This document shows, in pieces, positions 1 to 5,230 of a stretch of 5,378 nt of DNA. Both the position numbers and the translations under genes were made by a program. Each line of letters opens with the position of its first letter. The stretch's first letter is position 1. The stretch is taken from contig JBILMZ010000227.1 in the NCBI GenBank assembly GCA_044375275.1, positions 1 through 5,378 of the forward strand, read 5' to 3'. This DNA is from SZUA-430 sp044375275 (GTDB lineage Bacteria > Pseudomonadota > Alphaproteobacteria > Micropepsales > Micropepsaceae). The notes beneath the pieces were generated by a model. The model searched no databases, had not been told where the DNA came from, and was given only the letters and a program-made list of their open reading frames with translations.

Positions 1-69
1 GAAGCGCACGTAACCCGCGGGCGCAGGTATCGACTTTCTCGGATCGTCTCGCGGGACTCGGATCATGGC

Positions 70-120
70 TGGCGCATTTTGCCACAATTTTGGCGCATGC
101 AACAGTCCTGTAGCGCCTAA
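70..120. promoter_or_regulatory. Candidate operator region upstream of alkB: phased GGCGC half-sites
   Basis: The octamer TGGCGCAT occurs at 70-77 and again at 91-98, exactly 21 bases apart. A reverse-oriented core GCGCC lies at 113-117, so the three five-base cores are centred at 73, 94 and 115, again 21 bases apart (two helical turns). The second and third form an inverted pair (TTGGCGC at 90-96, GCGCCTAA at 113-120). Between the first two, GCCA at 81-84 pairs with TGGC on either side. Such phasing on one face of the helix is typical of a regulator binding site, and alkB genes are commonly regulated, but the protein is unknown. I could not fit a convincing -35/-10 pair here. A sigma-54 site was tested and the GG-GC spacing is wrong. 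Confidence 0.4.
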
Positions 121-156
121 GGTTTACGCACAACCAAAAGATGACCGGAGGAAACC

Positions 157-1341
157 ATGGCATTCACGGGCCAGACTGAAACGGGCCAACCCGTCAGCTA
201 CGTCGACGGCAAGCGCTATCTGTACTTCATGTCGGTCTTCTGGCCGACGATCCCCACGCTGTCCGTCATCGCCTATTACACCACCGGCGGCAACGTGCTG
301 ACGACGCTGATCCCCGTGCTGTTCATCTTCGGGCTGGTCCCCCTCGTCGACGCGATCATTGGCGAAGACCTGAACAACCCGCCGGAAGAAGTCGTCAATG
401 ACATGGCGAACGACCAGTTCTACCGCATCCTCGTGATGAGCACGGTCCCGCTGTTCTGGATCAGCTTCATCTCAACCGCCTGGATGGTGGGTACCGAGAA
501 CCTGCCATGGTGGTCCATCCTCGCCCTCGTCATCGGCGTCGGCACGACCAACGGAAGCTGCCTCACGACCGGTCACGAGCTGGGCCACAAGCACTCCCCC
601 TGGGACCGGCTGTTCGCAAGGCTCGCCTGCGCCGTCTGCGGCTACGCCCATTTCTGTATCGAGCACAATCGTGGTCACCACGTTTGGGTCTCGACCCCTG
701 AAGATCCGGCGAGCTCGCGCATGGGTGAAAGCATCTATCACTTCGCCGCACGCGAGCTTCCGGGCACGTTCATCCGCGGCTGGGAACAGGAAGCGCTGCG
801 CCTGTCGAAGAAGGGCAAGAGCGCCTGGTCCGTCGAGAACGAAATCCTGCAGGGCTATGCCATCACCATCGCCGTGGCCGCCGTTCTGGTCGCCATTCTG
901 GGTTGGGCCGTGCTCCCCTTCATCATCGCCCATCATTTTGTCGGCTGGTACGGACTGACACAGGCCAACTATGTCGAGCACTACGGCCTGCTGCGCCAGA
1001 AGCGCGAGAATGGCCGCTACGAGCCCGTGCAGCCGCGCCACTCGTGGAACACGAACCACATCTTCTCGAACCTGATCACGTTCCACCTGCAGCGCCACTC
1101 GGACCACCACGCCAACCCGCAGCGTCCCTACCAGGCCCTGCGCGACTTCCCCGACCTGCCACGTCTGCCAAGCGGCTATCCCGGCATGTACCTGCTGGCA
1201 GCGATCCCACCCCTCTGGTTCCGCGTAATGGACCCCAAGGTGGTGGCCTGGGCCGGAGGCGACCTGGGCAGGATCAACATGCACCCCCCTGCCGCCGGGA
1301 GGATCCAGTCGGTTTACGGCGCACGGCAAAAAGCCGCCTGA
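157..1341 (+). CDS. alkB: Alkane 1-monooxygenase AlkB (membrane non-heme di-iron hydroxylase)
   Basis: Inserts one oxygen atom from O2 at the terminal carbon of n-alkanes to give 1-alkanols, using electrons from rubredoxin. It is an inner-membrane protein of 394 residues, close to the 401 of Pseudomonas putida GPo1 AlkB. All signature boxes are present: HELGHKH at 140-146, EHNRGHH at 169-175, RHSDHH at 313-318, and the NYVEHYG motif at 271-277. Other conserved histidines are H295 and H301. The family strings TPEDPASSRMGESIY and SGYPGMY are also seen. Hydrophobic helices lie near residues 21-43, 47-69, 91-112, 117-138 and 226-260. The ATG is preceded by GGAGGA at 147-152, five bases away from the GGAGG core, and aligns with the start of the family. 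There is no fused rubredoxin domain, and no rubredoxin or reductase gene follows. The residue matching GPo1 Trp55, which limits substrate chain length, is Ile57. Family assignment is very secure; chain-length range is inferred. Confidence 0.97.
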   Translation: MAFTGQTETGQPVSYVDGKRYLYFMSVFWPTIPTLSVIAYYTTGGNVLTTLIPVLFIFGLVPLVDAIIGEDLNNPPEEVVNDMANDQFYRILVMSTVPLFWISFISTAWMVGTENLPWWSILALVIGVGTTNGSCLTTGHELGHKHSPWDRLFARLACAVCGYAHFCIEHNRGHHVWVSTPEDPASSRMGESIYHFAARELPGTFIRGWEQEALRLSKKGKSAWSVENEILQGYAITIAVAAVLVAILGWAVLPFIIAHHFVGWYGLTQANYVEHYGLLRQKRENGRYEPVQPRHSWNTNHIFSNLITFHLQRHSDHHANPQRPYQALRDFPDLPRLPSGYPGMYLLAAIPPLWFRVMDPKVVAWAGGDLGRINMHPPAAGRIQSVYGARQKAA

Positions 1342-1344
1342 CAG

Positions 1345-1358
1345 CCCGCACGAGCGGG
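1345..1358 (+). other. Short GC hairpin just after the alkB stop
   Basis: CCCGC at 1345-1349 and GCGGG at 1354-1358 form a perfect five-base-pair stem with a four-base loop, starting three bases after the alkB stop codon. No T-run follows, so it is not a normal intrinsic terminator. It could protect the 3' end of an alkB transcript or weakly attenuate read-through into the sulfatase gene, or it may be chance in GC-rich DNA. Confidence 0.25.
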
Positions 1359-1369
1359 TCACCATAAGG

Positions 1370-1399
1370 TTGCAGACCCAGCCACCAAGCGCATATCCT
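1370..1399 (+). promoter_or_regulatory. Weak candidate promoter for the sulfatase-FGE pair
   Basis: TTGCAG at 1370-1375 and TATCCT at 1394-1399 are separated by 18 bases and would start transcription near 1406, leaving a leader of about 28 bases before the sulfatase ATG. Both boxes match the housekeeping consensus only partly (TTG at -35; TAT and the last T at -10). The 93-base gap after alkB is the only intergenic place for a promoter for this pair. Read-through from alkB is equally possible. Confidence 0.22.
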
Positions 1400-1428
1400 G
1401 CCGAAAGTTCTTTGGGCTGGATTGGTGG
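1378..1428 (+). promoter_or_regulatory. Inverted repeats able to mask the sulfatase ribosome-binding site
   Basis: CCACCAA at 1382-1388 is perfectly complementary to TTGGTGG at 1422-1428. The latter contains GGTGG at 1424-1428, the only Shine-Dalgarno-like run before the ATG at 1435. A second, mutually exclusive pairing joins CCAGCC at 1378-1383 to GGCTGG at 1415-1420 and would leave the ribosome-binding site free. Only a transcript that runs through from alkB would contain the left arms. The loops are about 33 bases, so the stems are modest and the regulatory reading is inference. Confidence 0.25.
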
Positions 1429-1434
1429 TCATTC

Positions 1435-3102
1435 ATGAACTTCAGGAAAATTGCACTTGTGGCCGGCGGTATCACCGCCATCCTCGGCACAGCCGGCTAT
1501 CTGGCGTTCCAGCAGTACTGGTACTACCTGCCCGGCATTCGCGATGCGATACTCAACCCGGTTCAGCCGAACCGTGAGGTGATCTGGCAGAAGGGCCCCG
1601 AGACACCAGAGAAGCCGCCATCAGAGCGCCAGCCCAACATCATTCTCATTGTGGCCGATGACCTGGGTTACAACGACATCACGATATCGGGCGCGGGCGT
1701 GGGCAATGGGATCGTGCCGACGCCAAACATCGACTCGATCGCAAAGCAAGGCGCGAACCTGACCCAGTCCTATTCGGGCAACGCGACCTGTGCGCCGTCG
1801 AGGGCCGCGATGATGACGGGCCGCTACGCCACCCGCTTCGGCTTCGAGTTCACGCCAGTACCCATGCAGTTCGCGCAGGTCCTCGGAAACATGTCCACCA
1901 ATTCCGTGCATCCGCCGGTCTATCACAAGGACCGCGAGCCTCAGGTCCCCGCGATGGCCGAGATGAAGGTTCCCGCAAGCGAGACGATGTTGCCCGAGAT
2001 GCTGCGCGCCTCCGGCTATCGCACGCTGATGCTCGGCAAGTGGCACCTCGGTGAAACAGCCGAGACAAGGCCAGAGGCCCGAGGCTTCGATGAGTTCCTC
2101 GGGTTCCTGCCAGGCGCGGCACTTTTCCTGCCGAGCGACCACCCCGACGTCGTCGAAGCCCGCCAGGACTTTGACCCCATCGACAAGTTCCTCTGGGCCA
2201 ACCTGCCCTTTGCTGTGATCAAGGATGGCGAGCAAGGGCGCTTCGCGCCATCGAAATACATGACCGACTATCTCTCAGAGGAAGCGGCGAAGGCGATCGA
2301 GGCCAACCGCAACCGGCCGTTCTTCATGTACCTGGCCTACAACGCCCCACACACACCATTACAGGCAATCAAGTCCGACTACGACGCCCTCGCCGCAATC
2401 GACAATCACACGCTGAGGGTCTACGGCGCCATGATCAGGTCGCTCGACAGGGGCGTGGGCACGGTGCTCAAGGCCGTGAAGGACGCAGGCCTCGATGACA
2501 ATACCATCGTGATCTTCACCAGCGACAATGGCGGCGCGCACTACATCGGCCTTCCCGAGATCAACAAGCCCTTTCGCGGCTGGAAGGCGACTTTCTTCGA
2601 AGGCGGAATTCGCGTGCCGATGCTCATGAAGTGGCCCGCGAAGATCACGCCAGGAACAACCTTCAACGCGGCCGTCGGCCACGTCGACATCTTCGCCACC
2701 GCTGCAAGCGCGGCCGGTGCAGCCTTGCCGCAGGACCGGCCACTCGATGGCGTGAACCTGGTGCCCTTCATCACCGGCGAAGCCACGGGCGTGCCGCACG
2801 AGACGATGTTCTGGCGCTCGGGTGCCTACAAGGTTGTTCTGTCCGGCGACTGGAAGCTGCAGGTCTCGGCCAACCCAGAAAAGGAATGGCTGTTCAACCT
2901 GAAGGACGACCCGACGGAGCAGAAGAACCTCGCAGACATCGACCCGGCGAAGCGCGCACAGATGCGCGCCATCCTTGACCGCCTCGATGCGGAACAGGCG
3001 ACGCCCATATGGCCATCGCTGGTTGAAGGTTTCATTCCGGTCGACCGCCCTCTGGGCCAGCCCGGGGCTGATGGAGAGGAATACATCTATTGGTCCAACT
3101 GA
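1435..3102 (+). CDS. Membrane-anchored type I (formylglycine-dependent) sulfatase, arylsulfatase family
   Basis: Hydrolyses a sulfate ester; the natural substrate cannot be told from sequence. The 555-residue protein begins with a hydrophobic segment at about 5-26 (signal anchor or uncleaved signal), then a linker rich in Pro and Tyr/Trp, then the alkaline-phosphatase-like sulfatase fold from about residue 66. The signature Cys-Ala-Pro-Ser-Arg is at 119-123, so Cys119 is the residue converted to formylglycine. The expected metal ligands Asp75, Asp76, Asp364 and Asn365 are present. So are the other active-site residues known from Pseudomonas AtsA: Arg123, Lys202 and His204 (in GKWHLG), His306 (in APHTP) and Lys384 (in RGWKATFFEGG). 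The C-terminal segment with EWLFNLKDDPTEQKNL is the usual sulfatase C-terminal region. It is therefore predicted to be active. GGTGG six bases upstream serves as the ribosome-binding site for the ATG. The maturation enzyme follows directly and overlaps the end. Sulfatase class is secure; substrate is unknown. Confidence 0.94.
   Translation: MNFRKIALVAGGITAILGTAGYLAFQQYWYYLPGIRDAILNPVQPNREVIWQKGPETPEKPPSERQPNIILIVADDLGYNDITISGAGVGNGIVPTPNIDSIAKQGANLTQSYSGNATCAPSRAAMMTGRYATRFGFEFTPVPMQFAQVLGNMSTNSVHPPVYHKDREPQVPAMAEMKVPASETMLPEMLRASGYRTLMLGKWHLGETAETRPEARGFDEFLGFLPGAALFLPSDHPDVVEARQDFDPIDKFLWANLPFAVIKDGEQGRFAPSKYMTDYLSEEAAKAIEANRNRPFFMYLAYNAPHTPLQAIKSDYDALAAIDNHTLRVYGAMIRSLDRGVGTVLKAVKDAGLDDNTIVIFTSDNGGAHYIGLPEINKPFRGWKATFFEGGIRVPMLMKWPAKITPGTTFNAAVGHVDIFATAASAAGAALPQDRPLDGVNLVPFITGEATGVPHETMFWRSGAYKVVLSGDWKLQVSANPEKEWLFNLKDDPTEQKNLADIDPAKRAQMRAILDRLDAEQATPIWPSLVEGFIPVDRPLGQPGADGEEYIYWSN
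3073..3080 (+). promoter_or_regulatory. Internal ribosome-binding site deciding the TTG start of the FGE gene
   Basis: GGAGAGGA lies inside the last codons of the sulfatase gene, nine bases before TTG at 3090. No ATG is available in this frame nearby. The alternative GTG at 3105, just past the sulfatase stop (TGA at 3100-3102), lies 24 bases from this site, so the TTG start is preferred. Confidence 0.6.
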
Positions 3103-4007
3103 CAGTGACCCGACGTCGGATCGCAATCGCCGCGGGAATTGCCGCGGCGGGTGTGCTGGGGTGGGTTCTGCTCACAGGCTCCGAAACCGCACCGGCACAG
3201 GCAGCAGCATGCCGGCTGCCACCAACCAGTGGCCCGCATGCAGGAATGGTTCTTATCCCCGCCGGCACATTCGCGATGGGCGACACCCTGTATCCGGAAG
3301 AAGGCCCGGTCCGCGAGGTCAGCGTGCGCAGCTTCTGGATGGACAGGACCGAGGTGACCAATGCCGAGTTCGCCGCTTTCGTGAAGGCAACCGGCCATGT
3401 CACCACCGCCGAACAACCCGGTCGCAAGGGCGCCGCCGTCTTCGTAATGCCGTCGGGGAGCGCCAACCTGTCATCACTCACATCCTGGTGGAGATACGTC
3501 GAAGGCGCCAACTGGCGCCAGCCGGGTGGCCCCGAAACATCCATCGAGGGGCGCGAGAACTACCCCGTCGTGGCCATCTCCTTCGAGGATGCGCAGGCCT
3601 ATGCGCGCTGGAAGGGCCGCAAGCTGCCGACGGAAGAGCAATGGGAACGCGCGTCGCTTGGAAGCCGCACCACCCCGCCTGAACATGAGCAGCCTCGGGG
3701 CGCCAATACGTGGCAAGGAATGTTCCCGCTGATCGACACGGCAGAAGACGGCCATGCCGGGATCTCACCCGTCGGATGCTTCCAGCCCAATGATCTCGGG
3801 CTCCACGACATGATCGGAAATGTCTGGGAACTGACAGCCACAACCTATGCAGGACATGCCCCAAAGGCCCAGGTTATCAAGGGCGGCTCGTTCCTGTGTG
3901 CGCCGAATTACTGCATGCGTTATCGCCCGGGCGCCCGCCAGCCTCAGGAATCCGACCTCGGCACCAGCCACGTGGGCTTCCGCACCATCCTCGAAGAGCC
4001 GAACTAA
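3090..4007 (+). CDS. Formylglycine-generating enzyme (sulfatase-modifying factor, SUMF1/FGE family)
   Basis: Uses O2 (with copper in characterised members) to oxidise the Cys of CxPSR in a sulfatase to C-alpha-formylglycine. The 305-residue protein has a basic start (RRR at 8-10), a hydrophobic segment at 11-28, an Ala-rich linker, and the FGE-sulfatase domain from about 50 to 302. Family motifs are GMVLIPAGTFAMGD (52-65), GRENYPVVAISFEDAQAYA, LPTEEQWERA (179-188) and GNVWEL (243-248). The catalytic pair Cys270 and Cys275 stands in the classic FLCAPNYCMRYRPGARQPQ context. This separates a true FGE from the many look-alike domains that lack the cysteines. It overlaps the sulfatase by 13 bases and starts at TTG, so the sulfatase upstream is the obvious client, with likely translational coupling. 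TRRRIAIA resembles a weak twin-arginine signal, and Sec anchoring is equally possible. The small variation GNVWEL, where most members have GNVWEW, is noted. Confidence 0.93.
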   Translation: MVQLTVTRRRIAIAAGIAAAGVLGWVLLTGSETAPAQAAACRLPPTSGPHAGMVLIPAGTFAMGDTLYPEEGPVREVSVRSFWMDRTEVTNAEFAAFVKATGHVTTAEQPGRKGAAVFVMPSGSANLSSLTSWWRYVEGANWRQPGGPETSIEGRENYPVVAISFEDAQAYARWKGRKLPTEEQWERASLGSRTTPPEHEQPRGANTWQGMFPLIDTAEDGHAGISPVGCFQPNDLGLHDMIGNVWELTATTYAGHAPKAQVIKGGSFLCAPNYCMRYRPGARQPQESDLGTSHVGFRTILEEPN

Positions 4008-4016
4008 CGTTAAGCA

Positions 4017-4040
4017 CGCTCTCCATTGCACGCGGGAGCG
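4017..4040 (+). other. Hairpin after the FGE gene
   Basis: CGCTCTC at 4017-4023 pairs with GGGAGCG at 4034-4040 (one G-U pair, seven base pairs, ten-base loop), nine bases after the FGE stop codon. No T-run follows, so it is a weak terminator at best. The -35 box of the candidate promoter for the next gene lies mostly in its loop, so it might instead mark a DNA site, or be chance. Confidence 0.3.
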
Positions 4041-4055
4041 CGCATCCGCTAGCAT
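4026..4055 (+). promoter_or_regulatory. Candidate promoter of the 2OG-Fe(II) dioxygenase gene
   Basis: TTGCAC at 4026-4031 and TAGCAT at 4050-4055 are separated by 18 bases. The extended -10, GCTAGCAT at 4048-4055, resembles the GCTANA-type -10 described for alphaproteobacterial housekeeping promoters. Transcription would begin near 4062, giving a leader of about 20 bases that contains the short CGGAAA ribosome-binding site at 4071-4076. This would make the dioxygenase an independent transcription unit. Confidence 0.4.
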
Positions 4056-4082
4056 CCCCGCGTCTCAATCCGGAAACAACCG

Positions 4083-4829
4083 ATGTTACTCAATGCAGGC
4101 CTGAAGACACCGGAACTCATCCGGCGGTTCAAGCAGAACCGGCGCATCGTCATCCGCGACGTGCTGGCGCCAGCCGCTGCCGACCAGATCTTCGACTGCA
4201 TGACGCGCGACGTGAAATGGGGCCTGGCCTACAAGGACGAAGCGGGGCCGCAACTGATGGAAGCGGAAAAGCTGAACGCGCTCTCCCCGGAAGAATGCGA
4301 AGCCCTGGAGGAGAAGATCAGGTCAGGCGCCCGTGAAGGGTTCCAGTACAGGTATCGCTGCTATGCGATGCTGGACGCCTACCTTCAGCGGCGTGACCCC
4401 GGCCTGCGCTTGCACAATGCCTTTGAGTTCATCAATTCCCCGGAAATGCTCGGCTTTGCAAGAACCGTCACCGGCATGCAGCAGATCGTGCGGGCAGACG
4501 CGCAAGCCACGCTGTTCGCCCCCGGAGACTTCCTGACGCTCCACAACGACTTCGATGCGAAGAAGGGCCGCCTCGTGGCCTATGTCCTTGGCTTCACGAA
4601 GAACTGGCGCGCCGACTATGGCGGCATGCTGCAGTTCATGGATGACAGGCATGATGTCGAGCAGGGTTTCCTGCCCCAGTTCAATTCGCTGATGCTGTTC
4701 GCCGTTCCCCAGATGCATGCCGTGAGTTTCGTGTCGTCCTTCGCGCCCATCGGGCGATATGCGATCACGGGCTGGTTCCAGGACGCGACGGCCGTGCCAT
4801 CCGCGACCAAGGCAAAATACGGGATGTAG
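4083..4829 (+). CDS. 2-oxoglutarate/Fe(II)-dependent dioxygenase, Tpa1/Ofd1-like prolyl-hydroxylase type
   Basis: Predicted to couple oxidative decarboxylation of 2-oxoglutarate to hydroxylation of an unknown substrate; it is probably cytoplasmic, as no signal peptide or membrane segment is seen. The 248-residue protein has an N-terminal part of about 130 residues with the pattern ELIRRFKQNRRIVIRDVL common to this group, then the jelly-roll core. The iron triad is readable: His154 and Asp156 in LHNDFD, and His212 in VPQMHAVSFV. Arg225 in GRYAITGWF should hold the 2-oxoglutarate carboxylate. The segment WRADYGGMLQFMD is also typical. Eukaryotic relatives hydroxylate a proline of ribosomal protein uS12, but bacterial members mostly lack an assigned substrate. 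It follows the FGE gene after 75 bases and has its own candidate promoter. It is not of the TauD/AtsK alkylsulfatase type, so a direct role in sulfate-ester cleavage is not supported. Confidence 0.85.
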   Translation: MLLNAGLKTPELIRRFKQNRRIVIRDVLAPAAADQIFDCMTRDVKWGLAYKDEAGPQLMEAEKLNALSPEECEALEEKIRSGAREGFQYRYRCYAMLDAYLQRRDPGLRLHNAFEFINSPEMLGFARTVTGMQQIVRADAQATLFAPGDFLTLHNDFDAKKGRLVAYVLGFTKNWRADYGGMLQFMDDRHDVEQGFLPQFNSLMLFAVPQMHAVSFVSSFAPIGRYAITGWFQDATAVPSATKAKYGM

Positions 4830-4863
4830 GCTGGGTCACGCCGTCAGGGGAACGGGGTTTGAA

Positions 4864-4938
4864 AAGATGACACCAGCGCCGAAATTGCTTCGGGGTTTTT
4901 TGCTGTTTTGGGCCATTTCCATCGCTGGAAGATGACAC
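4864..4938 (+). repeat. Ten-base direct repeat AAGATGACAC, two copies
   Basis: AAGATGACAC occurs at 4864-4873 and 4929-4938, starts 65 bases apart, on either side of the terminator-like hairpin. The flanking bases differ. It could be a protein-binding site, a remnant of an inserted element, or chance. Confidence 0.4.
4879..4901 (+). terminator. Probable intrinsic terminator of the dioxygenase gene
   Basis: CCGAA at 4879-4883 pairs with TTCGG at 4889-4893 around a five-base loop, followed by GG and a run of six T at 4896-4901, then more T-rich sequence. It sits 49 bases after the dioxygenase stop codon. The stem is short (five pairs), so efficiency may be low. A further outer pairing of CAGC (4874-4877) with GCTG (4902-4905) is possible. 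Confidence 0.5.
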
Positions 4939-5054
4939 TTTCGTCGTTGTTTTTGCGATTGTACATCCTGCTGCACGCCTGAAGCTGCTTGCGTCTTCCG
5001 GAAACAGAGTCCGGGGCACACCCTCCGCATTTCCTTTTCGCGCGGGGCTCACGA

Positions 5055-5092
5055 GGCGGTCGCCTTGAGGCCCGAAGGCCATGAGGTCCGCC
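5055..5092 (+). ncRNA. Large stem-loop of unknown role; possible structured RNA element
   Basis: GGCGG at 5055-5059 pairs with CCGCC at 5088-5092; after a small internal loop, 5063-5072 pairs with 5077-5086 around the loop CGAA. On the + strand this gives 14 pairs, including two G-U wobbles, and one A-A mismatch. On the - strand the wobbles become mismatches, although the tip becomes the very stable C(UUCG)G tetraloop. Wobble pairs therefore favour a + strand RNA. No T-run follows on either side. The type is given as ncRNA only because structure is what is seen; a dispersed palindromic repeat is an alternative. Confidence 0.3.
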
Positions 5093-5120
5093 GATGTCTA
5101 TTCACTTGTCAAATCAGCAG

Positions 5121-5134
5121 GCAGCCGAGGCTGC
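5121..5134. promoter_or_regulatory. 14-base dyad, possible operator
   Basis: GCAGCC and GGCTGC form a perfect inverted repeat with two bases between the arms. It lies 59 bases upstream of the -35 box of the downstream promoter. Its symmetry suits a dimeric DNA-binding protein, but the function is inferred. Confidence 0.3.
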
Positions 5135-5193
5135 GCACGGAAAGAACAATAGAAGAACACGAATCAAGCGTCAAGCACCCCATGCGCGACCTT

Positions 5194-5223
5194 TTGGACA
5201 GGCACCCACCGGCGCGCTATACT
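5194..5223 (+). promoter_or_regulatory. Candidate promoter of the partial 3' gene
   Basis: TTGGAC at 5194-5199 and TATACT at 5218-5223 are 18 bases apart. The -10 matches the consensus at five of six positions, and GCTATACT at 5216-5223 also fits the alphaproteobacterial GCTA-type -10. The expected start point, about seven bases downstream, coincides with the ATG at 5231. A tandem heptamer TCAAGCG/TCAAGCA at 5164-5177 lies just upstream of the -35. Confidence 0.5.
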
Positions 5224-5230
5224 CGCCTAG

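Larger units (their letters stand above)
4830..5230. other. Gene-poor stretch of about 400 bases
   Basis: No convincing coding region was found on either strand; the open frames here have no family-like sequence, lack good ribosome-binding sites and run into the dioxygenase gene or across strong hairpins. The first part (about 4860-4965) is visibly richer in A and T than the genes around it. The stretch holds a terminator-like hairpin, a ten-base direct repeat, a small hairpin TTCCA/TGGAA at 4917-4930, a 38-base stem-loop, a 14-base dyad, a tandem TCAAGCG/TCAAGCA at 5164-5177 and a promoter, each listed separately or below. A small RNA cannot be excluded, but no known family (tRNA, tmRNA, SRP RNA, RNase P RNA) was recognised. 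Confidence 0.6.

Noticed and set aside
1..66. Open frame on the - strand starting at 66 and running off the left edge, which could be a divergent regulator
   Set aside because: Only 22 codons are visible, there is no ribosome-binding site before the ATG, and the peptide is not recognisable. It is possible but unsupported.
70..84. Sigma-54-like TGGC...TTGC element
   Set aside because: The GG and GC dinucleotides are 10 bases apart start to start instead of the required 12.
472..1365. Long open frame of 297 codons antisense to alkB
   Set aside because: It mirrors the GC-rich codon pattern of alkB, has no family-like sequence, and alkB on the + strand is certain.
2359..3126. Long open frames antisense to the sulfatase gene, here and at 1621-2235
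   Set aside because: They are shadows of a well-conserved sulfatase, with no motifs of their own.
4083..4829. The dioxygenase as an AtsK-type alkylsulfatase, which would link it directly to the sulfatase
   Set aside because: The motif context (LHNDFD, YGGMLQF, GRYAITGWF) is that of the Tpa1/Ofd1 prolyl-hydroxylase group, not of the TauD/AtsK group.
4765..5082. - strand open frame of 105 codons across the gene-poor stretch
   Set aside because: It overlaps the 3' end of the dioxygenase, crosses the terminator-like hairpin, and its protein is of random composition.
4830..5230. Possible SRP RNA, tmRNA, 6S or RNase P RNA gene
   Set aside because: The conserved sequence blocks of these RNAs were looked for by eye and not found; 6S RNA is weakly conserved in sequence, so that exclusion is less firm.
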